DNA of 5,816 nucleotides from Candidatus Krumholzibacteriia bacterium (GCA_029935695.1 JAOZJV010000257.1:1-5816); one strand, 5' to 3'. Counted from the stretch's first letter, positions 1 to 5,440 are shown. Numbers and translations: made by a program. Notes: generated by a model from the sequence alone, not told the origin.

Positions 1-704
1 TCCAGGCCCGAACAAACAATCCACAGCCCCAAACATTCACAAAACCAGGCCAAAGTACTCAGGCTCAAAGAAAAGACCGTTTGAGAGGGGGAAAGCAATG
101 TACTGAGAGAATCCAGCGAATCTTCCAATCCCAGCCGATGCTTTGAAAGAAGGGAATTACTGGCTGCTTTAGACAACAATTTTGCGCGAACCTTCGGATG
201 ATGAAATACGGCCAATAGTACCGGAATGCCCGCTGCAGCTACCAAACCTGTCTTCATCCCCGTGAGGGAACCTGGCCAGAAGAAAATTCCCACAACAGCC
301 AAAATCAGCACCGCCAGAAAATCATAAATCCTTTCAGCCAGGATGATGGGAACCCCTTTGGATAATGACACCCCAAAACGCTCTTTAAGAATTCCAGCCT
401 TGAAAATTTCTCCAATTTTTCCCGGTGTGATGACCATGACATAGATGGAAAAATACAATTTAATGGATTGACCCAGTGGAATGGAGGAGTTCAGGGCACG
501 CAAATAAATTTCCCAGCGCCAAAAACGCAATCCATAGTTAAGAAGTGACAAACCGCCCAATAAAAACAAGGACATGGGGGGAAATCGTTTCAATTCCCTG
601 TTGATGTTATCCCAGCCAAAAAACAGAGCTAAAGCCACATACAGGGCAACCGAAAACGCAATAACAGCAAATGAGCGCGAAATTAACTTTGAAGGCAGTC
701 TCAT
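1..704 (-). CDS. Flippase-like integral membrane protein (LPG synthase TM/UPF0104 family), N-terminal part, truncated by window edge
   Basis: Reading the minus strand from the ATG at 704 gives 234 uninterrupted residues to the window edge; the C-terminus lies outside. The protein is strongly hydrophobic, with probable membrane segments near residues 11-30, 43-60, 82-95, 118-146, 152-167 and 208-232. It carries the family's signature pieces: NYGLRFWRWEIYLRAL (56-71), TPGKIGEIFKA (93-103) and AERIYDFLAVL (123-133). Full members have about 300-350 residues, so roughly two thirds is present. This family is related to the membrane half of MprF and often sits beside glycan or lipid genes; the substrate cannot be told here. 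An in-frame stop (TAA) lies two codons upstream of the ATG, which fixes the start. A GAGG Shine-Dalgarno-like element lies about 11 nt upstream and is duplicated 10 nt further away (AAACCTCA on the plus strand at 713-720 and 723-730). The gene is divergent from the sugar transferase at 1050, which fits an envelope polysaccharide or glycolipid role. Family assignment is firm; function is inferred. Confidence 0.85.
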   Translation of the reverse strand, partial: MRLPSKLISRSFAVIAFSVALYVALALFFGWDNINRELKRFPPMSLFLLGGLSLLNYGLRFWRWEIYLRALNSSIPLGQSIKLYFSIYVMVITPGKIGEIFKAGILKERFGVSLSKGVPIILAERIYDFLAVLILAVVGIFFWPGSLTGMKTGLVAAAGIPVLLAVFHHPKVRAKLLSKAASNSLLSKHRLGLEDSLDSLSTLLSPSQTVFSLSLSTLAWFCECLGLWIVCSGL

Positions 705-796
705 GGAGCATTAAACCTCAAAAAACCTCAGGGAAAAGTGGGTGGGGACTTTATTCCAGAATCATTCACAAAAAACTCATTACTGAAAGATAATGC

Positions 797-825
797 GTTA
801 TGAGAACCTTTAGCGCAACATTCAA
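797..825 (-). promoter_or_regulatory. Candidate sigma-70-type promoter for the flippase-like gene (weak)
   Basis: Read on the minus strand, TTGAAT (825-820) and CATAAC (802-797) are separated by 17 nt; each matches the consensus at 4 of 6 positions. An overlapping alternative is TTGCGC (818-813) with CATTAT (795-790), also at 17 nt. Transcription would start near 790, giving a leader of about 85 nt. In such AT-rich DNA matches of this quality occur by chance, so this is only a candidate. Confidence 0.3.
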
Positions 826-907
826 ACACAGAAATTTGAAAATATCAGACTGGAAAGTGACCTTTATTAATTTTCCATGAGAAAAACACAAAAAGACAAA
901 AAAAGGC

Positions 908-936
908 TTGCACTCAGTTGTGAATTAAAGTACAAT
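908..936 (+). promoter_or_regulatory. Strong sigma-70-type promoter for the sugar transferase gene
   Basis: TTGCAC (908-913) and TACAAT (931-936) are separated by exactly 17 nt; the -10 box matches the consensus at 5 of 6 positions and the -35 box at 4 of 6. Three A-tracts (882-886, 890-894 and 898-904), spaced by about 8 nt, lie directly upstream and look like an UP element that would contact the RNA polymerase alpha subunit. Transcription should begin near position 943, leaving a leader of about 107 nt before the ATG at 1050. Confidence 0.75.
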
Positions 937-942
937 AGGCAA

Positions 943-1049
943 TTCAACACCGTGCTTCTGACGTATTCGGGGGAATCGAGAAGCAGGCAGCTTGCCTTGA
1001 CATCAGCCCATTTTGTGGCAGGTACACACCAAGCAACGGCGGGGATACC
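943..1049 (+). promoter_or_regulatory. Structured 5' leader of the sugar transferase mRNA
   Basis: The predicted untranslated leader can fold into a hairpin: TGCTTCT (953-959) pairs with AGAAGCA (979-985), and inside it ATTC (965-968) pairs with GAAT (973-976) around a GGGG loop. A small second hairpin follows at once (GGCA 986-989 with TGCC 993-996). No U-tract follows, so neither hairpin is a terminator. I do not recognise a known riboswitch, including the c-di-GMP-I (GEMM) type. The ribosome site is weak: GGGGA at 1041-1045, 4 nt before the ATG. The hairpins are seen in the sequence; a regulatory role is inference. Confidence 0.4.
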
Positions 1050-1880
1050 ATGAGTAAGAGATTCTATTTTAACAATTTAGTGAGTAGGTCTACCCTTGGA
1101 GGGAAAGACATTGGCCCAGTAATGGCTGGTGGTAGCACCGCCAGTGCTGCTGCCGAAAAATTACGGAATGTTGTTGAAGGCAATTTTGAAACTGCCCCTG
1201 ATAACAGGAAATTGCCCTTACAACCTGAAATTTACCTTCCTGGGGGCATCTATCTCGACTTCAAGAGAGTTTTCGATGTGGTGATTTCAGTTATCGCTTT
1301 GGCCATTTTTGGCCTGATTTTGCCGCTGTTATCCTTGATCATCAAACTTGACTCGCCAGGGCCTACTTTTTACAGCCAGGACCGTGTGGGTATCAATCGC
1401 AGGCGTAAAAATCGTCGTGGTGGGGAACGTTCCAAAGATGATCGCCGCAAAGTTCTCCAGCCAGGAAGCCCTTTCCAGGTGCACAAACTGCGCACCATGG
1501 GTGTTAACGCCGAATCAGGTGGTCCTCAGTGGGCTGCCAAAAATGATGTGCGGGTGACCCGTGTTGGCCGTTTCCTGCGGAAAACCCGTTTGGATGAAGT
1601 TCCTCAGTTCTGGAATGTTCTGAAGGGCGAAATGAGCCTTATTGGCCCTCGTCCTGAGCGTCTGGTGTTTGTCCGTCAGCTGGAAAAAGACATTCCTGAA
1701 TACCATGATCGCCTTTTGGTACTGCCCGGAATTACCGGCTTGGCTCAGGTTATTAATGGTTATGATGACAGTTTGGACTCCGTGCGCCGCAAGGTGGAGT
1801 TGGACCGTCAAGACATCACAATGTCTGGATTTTCCCAAGAAGGCCGAATTCTCTTCAATTCTAGTGGTGTGGTATTGTAA
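1050..1880 (+). CDS. Polyprenyl-phosphate sugar-1-phosphate transferase (bacterial sugar transferase family, PF02397)
   Basis: This 276-residue enzyme should transfer a sugar-1-phosphate from a nucleotide sugar to undecaprenyl phosphate at the inner membrane, the first step of exopolysaccharide, O-antigen or glycan assembly. A hydrophilic N-terminal extension of about 65 residues precedes the catalytic core. The core begins at YLDFKRVFDVV (68-78), continues with a re-entrant membrane helix (about 76-100), the SPGP turn (102-105), QDRVG (110-114), KLRTM (146-150), the catalytic Asp-Glu pair in LDEVPQFWNVLKGE (181-194; D182, E183) and SLIGPRPE (196-203). It lacks the extra membrane domain of long WcaJ-type enzymes, so it is the short PglC-like form. 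Two oddities: a strongly basic insertion (117-139) between RVG and KLRTM, where typical members are much shorter, and an early TAA. The same frame after that TAA reads GVGAS then TAG (1881-1898), matching the usual family ending, so about six residues appear lost. Specificity for the sugar is unknown. A promoter lies upstream and a terminator follows, so it is probably monocistronic. Confidence 0.9.
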   Translation: MSKRFYFNNLVSRSTLGGKDIGPVMAGGSTASAAAEKLRNVVEGNFETAPDNRKLPLQPEIYLPGGIYLDFKRVFDVVISVIALAIFGLILPLLSLIIKLDSPGPTFYSQDRVGINRRRKNRRGGERSKDDRRKVLQPGSPFQVHKLRTMGVNAESGGPQWAAKNDVRVTRVGRFLRKTRLDEVPQFWNVLKGEMSLIGPRPERLVFVRQLEKDIPEYHDRLLVLPGITGLAQVINGYDDSLDSVRRKVELDRQDITMSGFSQEGRILFNSSGVVL

Positions 1881-1897
1881 GGGGTTGGGGCCAGTTA

Positions 1898-1918
1898 GAT
1901 CATCATTATTCGATGATC
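1898..1918 (+). other. Hairpin just upstream of the terminator
   Basis: GATCATC (1898-1904) is a perfect inverted repeat of GATGATC (1912-1918), with a 7-nt loop. It lies between the reading-frame end of the sugar transferase and the intrinsic terminator. It has no U-tract of its own; it might protect the mRNA 3' end or be incidental. Confidence 0.5.
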
Positions 1919-1920
1919 GA

Positions 1921-1957
1921 GCCCGGACCTCCGTTAAGCGGTCCGGGCTTTTTTTTT
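1921..1957 (+). terminator. Intrinsic (rho-independent) terminator after the sugar transferase
   Basis: GCCCGGACC (1921-1929) pairs perfectly with GGTCCGGGC (1940-1948) around a 10-nt loop, and nine T residues (1949-1957) follow at once. This is a textbook strong terminator. It isolates the sugar transferase transcript from the response regulator starting at 2000, so the latter needs its own promoter. Confidence 0.95.
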
Positions 1958-1963
1958 AACCCC

Positions 1964-1992
1964 TTGATTCCCTGCTATCCTGGCACCATAAT
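1964..1992 (+). promoter_or_regulatory. Candidate sigma-70-type promoter placing the transcript start at the response regulator ATG
   Basis: TTGATT (1964-1969) and CATAAT (1987-1992) are separated by 17 nt, and the -10 box matches the consensus at 5 of 6 positions. The predicted start is about 7 nt downstream, at 1999-2000, which coincides with the ATG at 2000. The preceding terminator ends at 1957, so a promoter is required in this short gap. The mRNA would have essentially no leader. Confidence 0.55.
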
Positions 1993-1999
1993 CTGAGGC

Positions 2000-3400
2000 A
2001 TGAAACCTGTTGTGATGGTCATCGATGACGAACAGGCGATCCGTCTGTTTCTGGAAGCAACCCTTGAAGACGAGGGTTATTCTGTTGTGGCATTTGGTGA
2101 TGGAACCAGTTCCCTGGAATGGCTATCCCGCAGTGTCCCCGATTTAGTCCTCCTGGATCTGATGCTTCCTGATATGAGCGGGATTCAGGTTCTGGAGTCT
2201 TTGAAAAAATTATATCCCCATTTGCCCGTTGTGATGATTACGGCCTACAGCCAAACCGACACAGCGGTCCAGGCCATGAAGTTGGATGCACTGGATTATG
2301 TCAGTAAGCCTATTGAATTGACAAGGTTACTGAGGGTTGTAGCCAAAGGCCTTGAGGAAACGGCCGATGCCCGCGAAAGATTCCAGAAAACCAACCAGAG
2401 TGAACTTTTTCACGGCGATCAGGATGTGGTTCCCAGCCAATCCGAGGACATGCTGGAGATTTACCAAACCATCCGAAAAATCAGTGCTGGATCCAAAACC
2501 ACCATTTTGATCGAGGGGGAATCTGGAGTTGGCAAGGATGTCATCGCCAACCTCATCCACCGCACCAGTACCCGAGCGGATTATCCATTTTTAGAAGTCA
2601 ATTGTGCTGCCCTGCCTGAAGCCCTTCTTGAAAGTGAGCTCTTTGGTCATGAAAAAGGCGCATTCACCGATGCCATCAATCAAAAACTTGGGCTTTTGGA
2701 GCTGGCCCATAGCGGGACTCTGTTCCTGGATGAAATAGGTGAAATGGCTTTGACTGTGCAAGTTAAGCTGCTCAGGGTATTGGAAAAAATGACTTTCCGG
2801 CGCGTGGGGGGTATGGAGGAAATTTCCGTTGATGTTCGCATCATCGCCGCAACCAACCGCAACCTTTTACAACAGATCAAAGCCGGTGCCTTCCGCAAGG
2901 ATCTTTATTACCGGCTCAAAGTTGTGGATTTGATGGTTCCACCTCTTCGGTCCAGAAAAATAGACATTTTACCTTTGGTTGAATTTTTCATGAAAATCTA
3001 TTCCAAGAGTTTGAATAAAGAATTTAATGAGATCACGCCCCAGGCCAGGGAAATGTTGGAACAATATGATTGGCCCGGAAATATCAGGGAACTGAAGAAT
3101 ATCATTGAGCGTACCATTCTTTTGGAAGAGGGGCCGGTTCTTTCATTGCAGCACCTCAAAAAACTAAAAACTGAAATTTTCACCCATGATCTTCCTTTGC
3201 GAATTCAGGAGAGCCTGGTCAATCCACTTCCTGATGAAGGGGTTGATTTGGAGGGTTTGGTGGGCGAACTGGAGAGCGCTCTGGTGCAGAAAGCCTATGA
3301 ATCGGCCCATGGTAACCAGAGCTTGGCTGCCCGGAAATTGGGACTCAACAGGGATAAACTCAGGTATCGTTTGAAGCAGTACGGGATCAAGGAGAATTGA
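2000..3400 (+). CDS. Sigma-54-dependent response regulator, NtrC family (receiver, AAA+, Fis-type HTH)
   Basis: This 466-residue cytoplasmic regulator would be phosphorylated by a sensor kinase and then activate sigma-54 promoters. The receiver domain (about 1-115) has the acidic pair D9/D10, phospho-acceptor D53, T81 and K103. The AAA+ domain (about 145-380) has Walker A GESGVGKD (173-180), the sigma-54-contact loop as GAFTDA (220-225) instead of the usual GAFTGA, Walker B TLFLDEIGEM (240-249), and WPGNIREL (358-365). The Fis-type helix-turn-helix occupies about 438-463 (NQSLAARKLGLNRDKLRYRL). All domains are complete and the length is normal. The start is constrained by an in-frame TGA at 1994-1996. 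The only Shine-Dalgarno-like element (GAGG, 1995-1998) ends one base before the ATG, too close to work normally, so a leaderless mRNA is likely. No partner kinase is visible. Its stop overlaps the start of lptE, so the two are very probably co-transcribed. Domain assignment is certain; the target genes are unknown. Confidence 0.96.
   Translation: MKPVVMVIDDEQAIRLFLEATLEDEGYSVVAFGDGTSSLEWLSRSVPDLVLLDLMLPDMSGIQVLESLKKLYPHLPVVMITAYSQTDTAVQAMKLDALDYVSKPIELTRLLRVVAKGLEETADARERFQKTNQSELFHGDQDVVPSQSEDMLEIYQTIRKISAGSKTTILIEGESGVGKDVIANLIHRTSTRADYPFLEVNCAALPEALLESELFGHEKGAFTDAINQKLGLLELAHSGTLFLDEIGEMALTVQVKLLRVLEKMTFRRVGGMEEISVDVRIIAATNRNLLQQIKAGAFRKDLYYRLKVVDLMVPPLRSRKIDILPLVEFFMKIYSKSLNKEFNEITPQAREMLEQYDWPGNIRELKNIIERTILLEEGPVLSLQHLKKLKTEIFTHDLPLRIQESLVNPLPDEGVDLEGLVGELESALVQKAYESAHGNQSLAARKLGLNRDKLRYRLKQYGIKEN
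3389..3394 (+). promoter_or_regulatory. Ribosome binding site that decides the lptE start
   Basis: AAGGAG lies 5 nt before the ATG at 3400 but only 2 nt before the in-frame TTG at 3397. The spacing favours the ATG, whose first base is the last base of the upstream gene's TGA. The site lies inside the end of the response regulator gene. Confidence 0.75.
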
Positions 3401-3903
3401 TGAAGATTCGCATCACAACCGTTTTTCTTTCTGCTGCCATGGTCCTTTGGCTGTTTACCGGGTGCGGAGTTTATTCCGCCGCCAGCGGCCGGGTGGATGA
3501 AAACATCAAACAGGTCTTTGTGGAATACCTTGAGAATATGACAGCAGAACCCAATTTGGGTGTGGATATGTCAGACTATATCGTGCGAGCCATTCAAATT
3601 GACAACACACTTAAGATTGTTGATGAAGGAGATGCCGACAGCATCATCTCGGGCAAAGTGATGCGGTACCATTTACAGGAAGTCTTTGCTAAAGAGAACC
3701 TTACGGTTAACGAATTTCAGGTTCAAATCGCAGTTCTCCTGAATTTCACTGTGCGCTCCACTGGAGAAACCATTTTCAAAAACAAAAGATTCACCGGTAC
3801 AGGCAATTACGTCACCGGTGAATCTGATGAAGAGAATGCCAGAAATGAAGCTGTTGGGGAAATCGTCCGCGATATTCTGGCTCAAGTTGTGGAGGGTTGG
3901 TAA
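3400..3903 (+). CDS. lptE: LptE-like LPS-assembly outer-membrane lipoprotein
   Basis: The 167-residue product has a lipoprotein signal: a short basic start (MKIR), a hydrophobic core and the lipobox LFTGC with the lipidated cysteine at residue 22. The next residue is Gly, not Asp, which predicts sorting to the outer membrane. The mature part fits the LptE family: GCGVYS after the lipobox, then a beta-strand with VFVEYLENMTAEPNLGVDMSDYI (about 40-62), and DADSIISGKVMRYH (about 78-91), typical of the 'nominal strand plus amphipathic helix' LptE fold. LptE plugs the LptD barrel and helps deliver LPS to the outer leaflet. LptE is poorly conserved in sequence, so the strongest support is position: it directly precedes holA, as in many proteobacteria. 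It overlaps the response regulator stop by one base (TGATG) and holA follows after 3 nt, so translational coupling is likely. A generic DUF lipoprotein is the alternative. Confidence 0.78.
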   Translation: MKIRITTVFLSAAMVLWLFTGCGVYSAASGRVDENIKQVFVEYLENMTAEPNLGVDMSDYIVRAIQIDNTLKIVDEGDADSIISGKVMRYHLQEVFAKENLTVNEFQVQIAVLLNFTVRSTGETIFKNKRFTGTGNYVTGESDEENARNEAVGEIVRDILAQVVEGW

Positions 3904-3906
3904 ATA

Positions 3907-4956
3907 ATGGGCTACAGGCGTTCTAAATCAGGGAGTTCCGTGCCTGGGTTTCAGGAACTTGTTAACCTGGACCTGAAAACCGGTCAATTCAGGCCAGTTT
4001 ACCTGCTTGTGGGTGATGACCCACTGCGCATGACTGGGGTTGTAGAAAAAATAAGGAAAGATTCACTGGGAGATGCCGGCAGCGCTTTCAACTTCCATAC
4101 CCTGCATGGGGATCAAATCGGTGTAGAGCGTATTATCCAACAGGCATTGGCGTTGCCTATGATGGGTAAAGTCCAGTTGATCTGGGTTAAAAATGTGGAT
4201 CTGTGTCTTGGGACCAAGGACAGCCAGGATGCTATGGAGAAATACCTTCTGAAGCCTGTCCCTGAAACTATCCTGATCATGACCACCAAAAAAGCCGACA
4301 AAAGGCTAAAATGGGTGAAAGCATGCGTTTCCGGAGGATTTTTCTTTGATTTCAGCCCACCTGAAGGTGAAGCCCTTCTTCAGTGGGTGAAAAAAGCTGC
4401 TGATCGTGAAGGGCTGCAACTTGGCCGCCATGAAGCAGAAATCCTATGCGATTTGGTGGGTAATGACCTGTTGGGGTTGAAAAATGAGATCTCCAAACTG
4501 GCGTTGTTTGCAGATCAACGCGGTGGCAATCTCAGTGCGGAAGAATTAAGCCGTATCATTATGGATCAGGCTGAGTTACAGGGTTTTGATATCACTAATG
4601 ACCTTGAACCGGGAAAATCACGGCAGGTTCTGAAAACGTGGTTCAGGCTTGCGGAATGGGGTAAATCAGCCTATGAAATATCTCCGCTGATGCTCTCCAG
4701 AATTCGCAAGGGCGCCATGCTCTCGTCATGCCGGGGCCAAGGCATGTCTGATCAGGAAATTGCGTCCCTGACTGGCGCAAGTCCTTGGGGTTTCAGGTTT
4801 TTAGATCCCATGATCCGGGGACTTGGCAGCAAAGGTATTGGCAAGGCCATGAAAACTTCGCTGGAGTGTGACCGTAAGTTGAAAAGCTCTCCAGTGAATC
4901 CGGATATCATTATCGAAAAGACAATCATGGAGCTGTGCAAAAAGAACTCTGGTTGA
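3907..4956 (+). CDS. holA: DNA polymerase III delta subunit (clamp loader)
   Basis: This 349-residue protein is the delta subunit of the replicative clamp loader, which opens the beta sliding clamp and hands it to primed DNA. The N-terminal AAA+-like domain begins at FRPVYLLVGDDPL (28-40), matching the family's 'PVYLLYGEE' start, and it lacks a true Walker A, as expected for delta. LALPMMGKVQLIWVKNVD (81-98) corresponds to the clamp-binding region. VGNDLLGLKNEISKLALFA (184-202) is the typical 'GNDLRALENELEKLALYA' block. The C-terminal helical domain shows the repeated pattern around DRKLKSSPVNPDIIIEKTI (322-340). The length is normal for the family. Start: an in-frame TAA (the lptE stop) is two codons upstream, so the ATG is the first available; GGAGG at 3891-3895 sits 11 nt away, slightly long. 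It shares its reading frame with lptE. It is essential housekeeping in a cotranscribed cluster. Confidence 0.94.
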   Translation: MGYRRSKSGSSVPGFQELVNLDLKTGQFRPVYLLVGDDPLRMTGVVEKIRKDSLGDAGSAFNFHTLHGDQIGVERIIQQALALPMMGKVQLIWVKNVDLCLGTKDSQDAMEKYLLKPVPETILIMTTKKADKRLKWVKACVSGGFFFDFSPPEGEALLQWVKKAADREGLQLGRHEAEILCDLVGNDLLGLKNEISKLALFADQRGGNLSAEELSRIIMDQAELQGFDITNDLEPGKSRQVLKTWFRLAEWGKSAYEISPLMLSRIRKGAMLSSCRGQGMSDQEIASLTGASPWGFRFLDPMIRGLGSKGIGKAMKTSLECDRKLKSSPVNPDIIIEKTIMELCKKNSG

Positions 4957-4972
4957 TCAGGGGCTTGCCAGT

Positions 4973-4986
4973 TTCAGTGTACTGAA
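4973..4986. repeat. Short inverted repeat upstream of the thioredoxin
   Basis: TTCAGT (4973-4978) and ACTGAA (4981-4986) form a 14-bp near-palindrome in the 48-nt gap between holA and the thioredoxin, just before the ribosome site. It could be an operator or a small RNA hairpin near the Shine-Dalgarno element; it could also be chance. Confidence 0.4.
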
Positions 4987-4987
4987 C

Positions 4988-4995
4988 AGGAAAGG
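4988..4995 (+). promoter_or_regulatory. Ribosome binding site for the thioredoxin
   Basis: AGGAAAGG precedes three possible starts: TTG 4996, ATG 4999 and ATG 5005. The AAAGG part is 9 nt from the ATG at 5005 but only 3 nt from 4999 and adjacent to the TTG. The spacing, and the usual thioredoxin N-terminus, favour 5005. Confidence 0.6.
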
Positions 4996-5004
4996 TTGAT
5001 GAAG

Positions 5005-5334
5005 ATGGCTGAAGGACTGATGGATTTCACTGATGACAGCTTTGAGGCTGATGTTTTGAAAAATGATCTGCCGGTGCTTGTGGATTTCTGGGCCACCTGG
5101 TGTGGACCATGCAAGGCCCTGACACCAACCATTGAGAAGTTGGCGGCAGAGTTTCAAGGCAAGATGACCATCGGCAAGATGGACATTGGAACACATCCAC
5201 AAGCCGCGGGGAAGTTTGGCGTACGGAGTATTCCGGCTTTGCTTTTCTTCAAGGATGGAGAAGTTGTGGATTCCATTGTGGGTAAAGCAGCAGAAGATAA
5301 AATCCGGGAAGTGATTGAAAAAGTCATCGGCTGA
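5005..5334 (+). CDS. trxA: Thioredoxin
   Basis: The 109-residue product is a single thioredoxin domain of normal size, a cytoplasmic disulfide reductase that recycles via thioredoxin reductase. The active site WCGPC (32-36) has both redox cysteines (C33, C36), preceded by VLVDFWAT (24-31) with the buried Asp D27. The cis-proline loop is present as SIPALLFF instead of the more usual SIPTLLLF. There is no signal peptide or membrane segment, so it is not a periplasmic thiol-disulfide protein. Start: two extra codons (MK from ATG 4999) are possible, but spacing to the ribosome site favours 5005. It is 48 nt downstream of holA, on the same strand with no terminator between, so it may belong to the same transcript; a small inverted repeat in the gap could mark separate control. 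The symbol follows the standard thioredoxin name; which paralogue it is cannot be told. Confidence 0.96.
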   Translation: MAEGLMDFTDDSFEADVLKNDLPVLVDFWATWCGPCKALTPTIEKLAAEFQGKMTIGKMDIGTHPQAAGKFGVRSIPALLFFKDGEVVDSIVGKAAEDKIREVIEKVIG

Positions 5335-5363
5335 TTTCTCAATTACAGGGTATCTTAATAAGA

Positions 5364-5394
5364 AACCGGTGGTTAAAGCCACCGGTTATCTTTT
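5364..5394 (+). terminator. Probable bidirectional terminator between convergent genes
   Basis: AACCGGTGG (5364-5372) pairs perfectly with CCACCGGTT (5379-5387) around a 6-nt loop. Plus-strand RNA then reads TATC and TTTT (5391-5394); minus-strand RNA reads TTTCTTATT. Both T-tracts are broken, so termination may be partial, but the position between the thioredoxin and the leftward gene ending at 5441 fits a shared terminator. Confidence 0.75.
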
Positions 5395-5414
5395 AAATCT
5401 TGTCTTTTACTTAA

Positions 5415-5430
5415 CATAATATACATTATG
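5415..5430. repeat. AT-rich near-palindrome downstream of the leftward gene
   Basis: CATAAT (5415-5420) and ATTATG (5425-5430) are inverted around ATAC. It lies about 10 nt past the stop of the small membrane protein gene and before the shared terminator. It may add a weak 3'-end hairpin to that transcript; no clear function. Confidence 0.35.
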
Positions 5431-5440
5431 CGCAATAACT

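Larger units (their letters stand above)
705..1049. other. Divergent intergenic region (345 nt) with promoters and leader
   Basis: This gap separates two divergent genes and shows no protein-like open frame. From left to right it holds a duplicated Shine-Dalgarno-like octamer for the leftward gene (713-730), a weak leftward promoter candidate (797-825), an AT-rich stretch, an A-tract region (882-904), a strong rightward sigma-70-type promoter (908-936) and the hairpin-forming leader of the sugar transferase (about 943-1049). Nothing else is recognised in it. Confidence 0.75.

Noticed and set aside
997..1025. Perfect TTGACA at 997-1002 as a second promoter for the sugar transferase
   Set aside because: No acceptable -10 box at 16-18 nt; the positions hold AGGTAC or similar.
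1515..1838. 107-codon minus-strand frame inside the sugar transferase
   Set aside because: Antisense to a gene with clear catalytic motifs; no recognisable protein features and no ribosome site seen.
1642..1959. 105-codon plus-strand frame overlapping the sugar transferase end, reading VVWYCKGLGPVR
   Set aside because: It briefly resembled a frameshifted transferase tail, but the main frame keeps the family pattern up to and past the TAA (GVGAS), so a single stop change explains the end better than a frameshift. The frame also runs through the terminator.
1981..1999. TGGCAC resembling the -24 half of a sigma-54 promoter before the response regulator
   Set aside because: The required GC of the -12 box is not at the correct spacing (TG is found there instead; the nearest GC is 4 nt too far), so it is not a sigma-54 promoter.
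3397..3399. TTG as the start codon of lptE
   Set aside because: The AAGGAG site is only 2 nt away, while the adjacent ATG at 3400 has a good 5-nt spacing.
4957..5382. 141-codon open frame on the minus strand
   Set aside because: It lies antisense to the clear thioredoxin gene, runs through the terminator hairpin and has no family-like sequence; it is a shadow.
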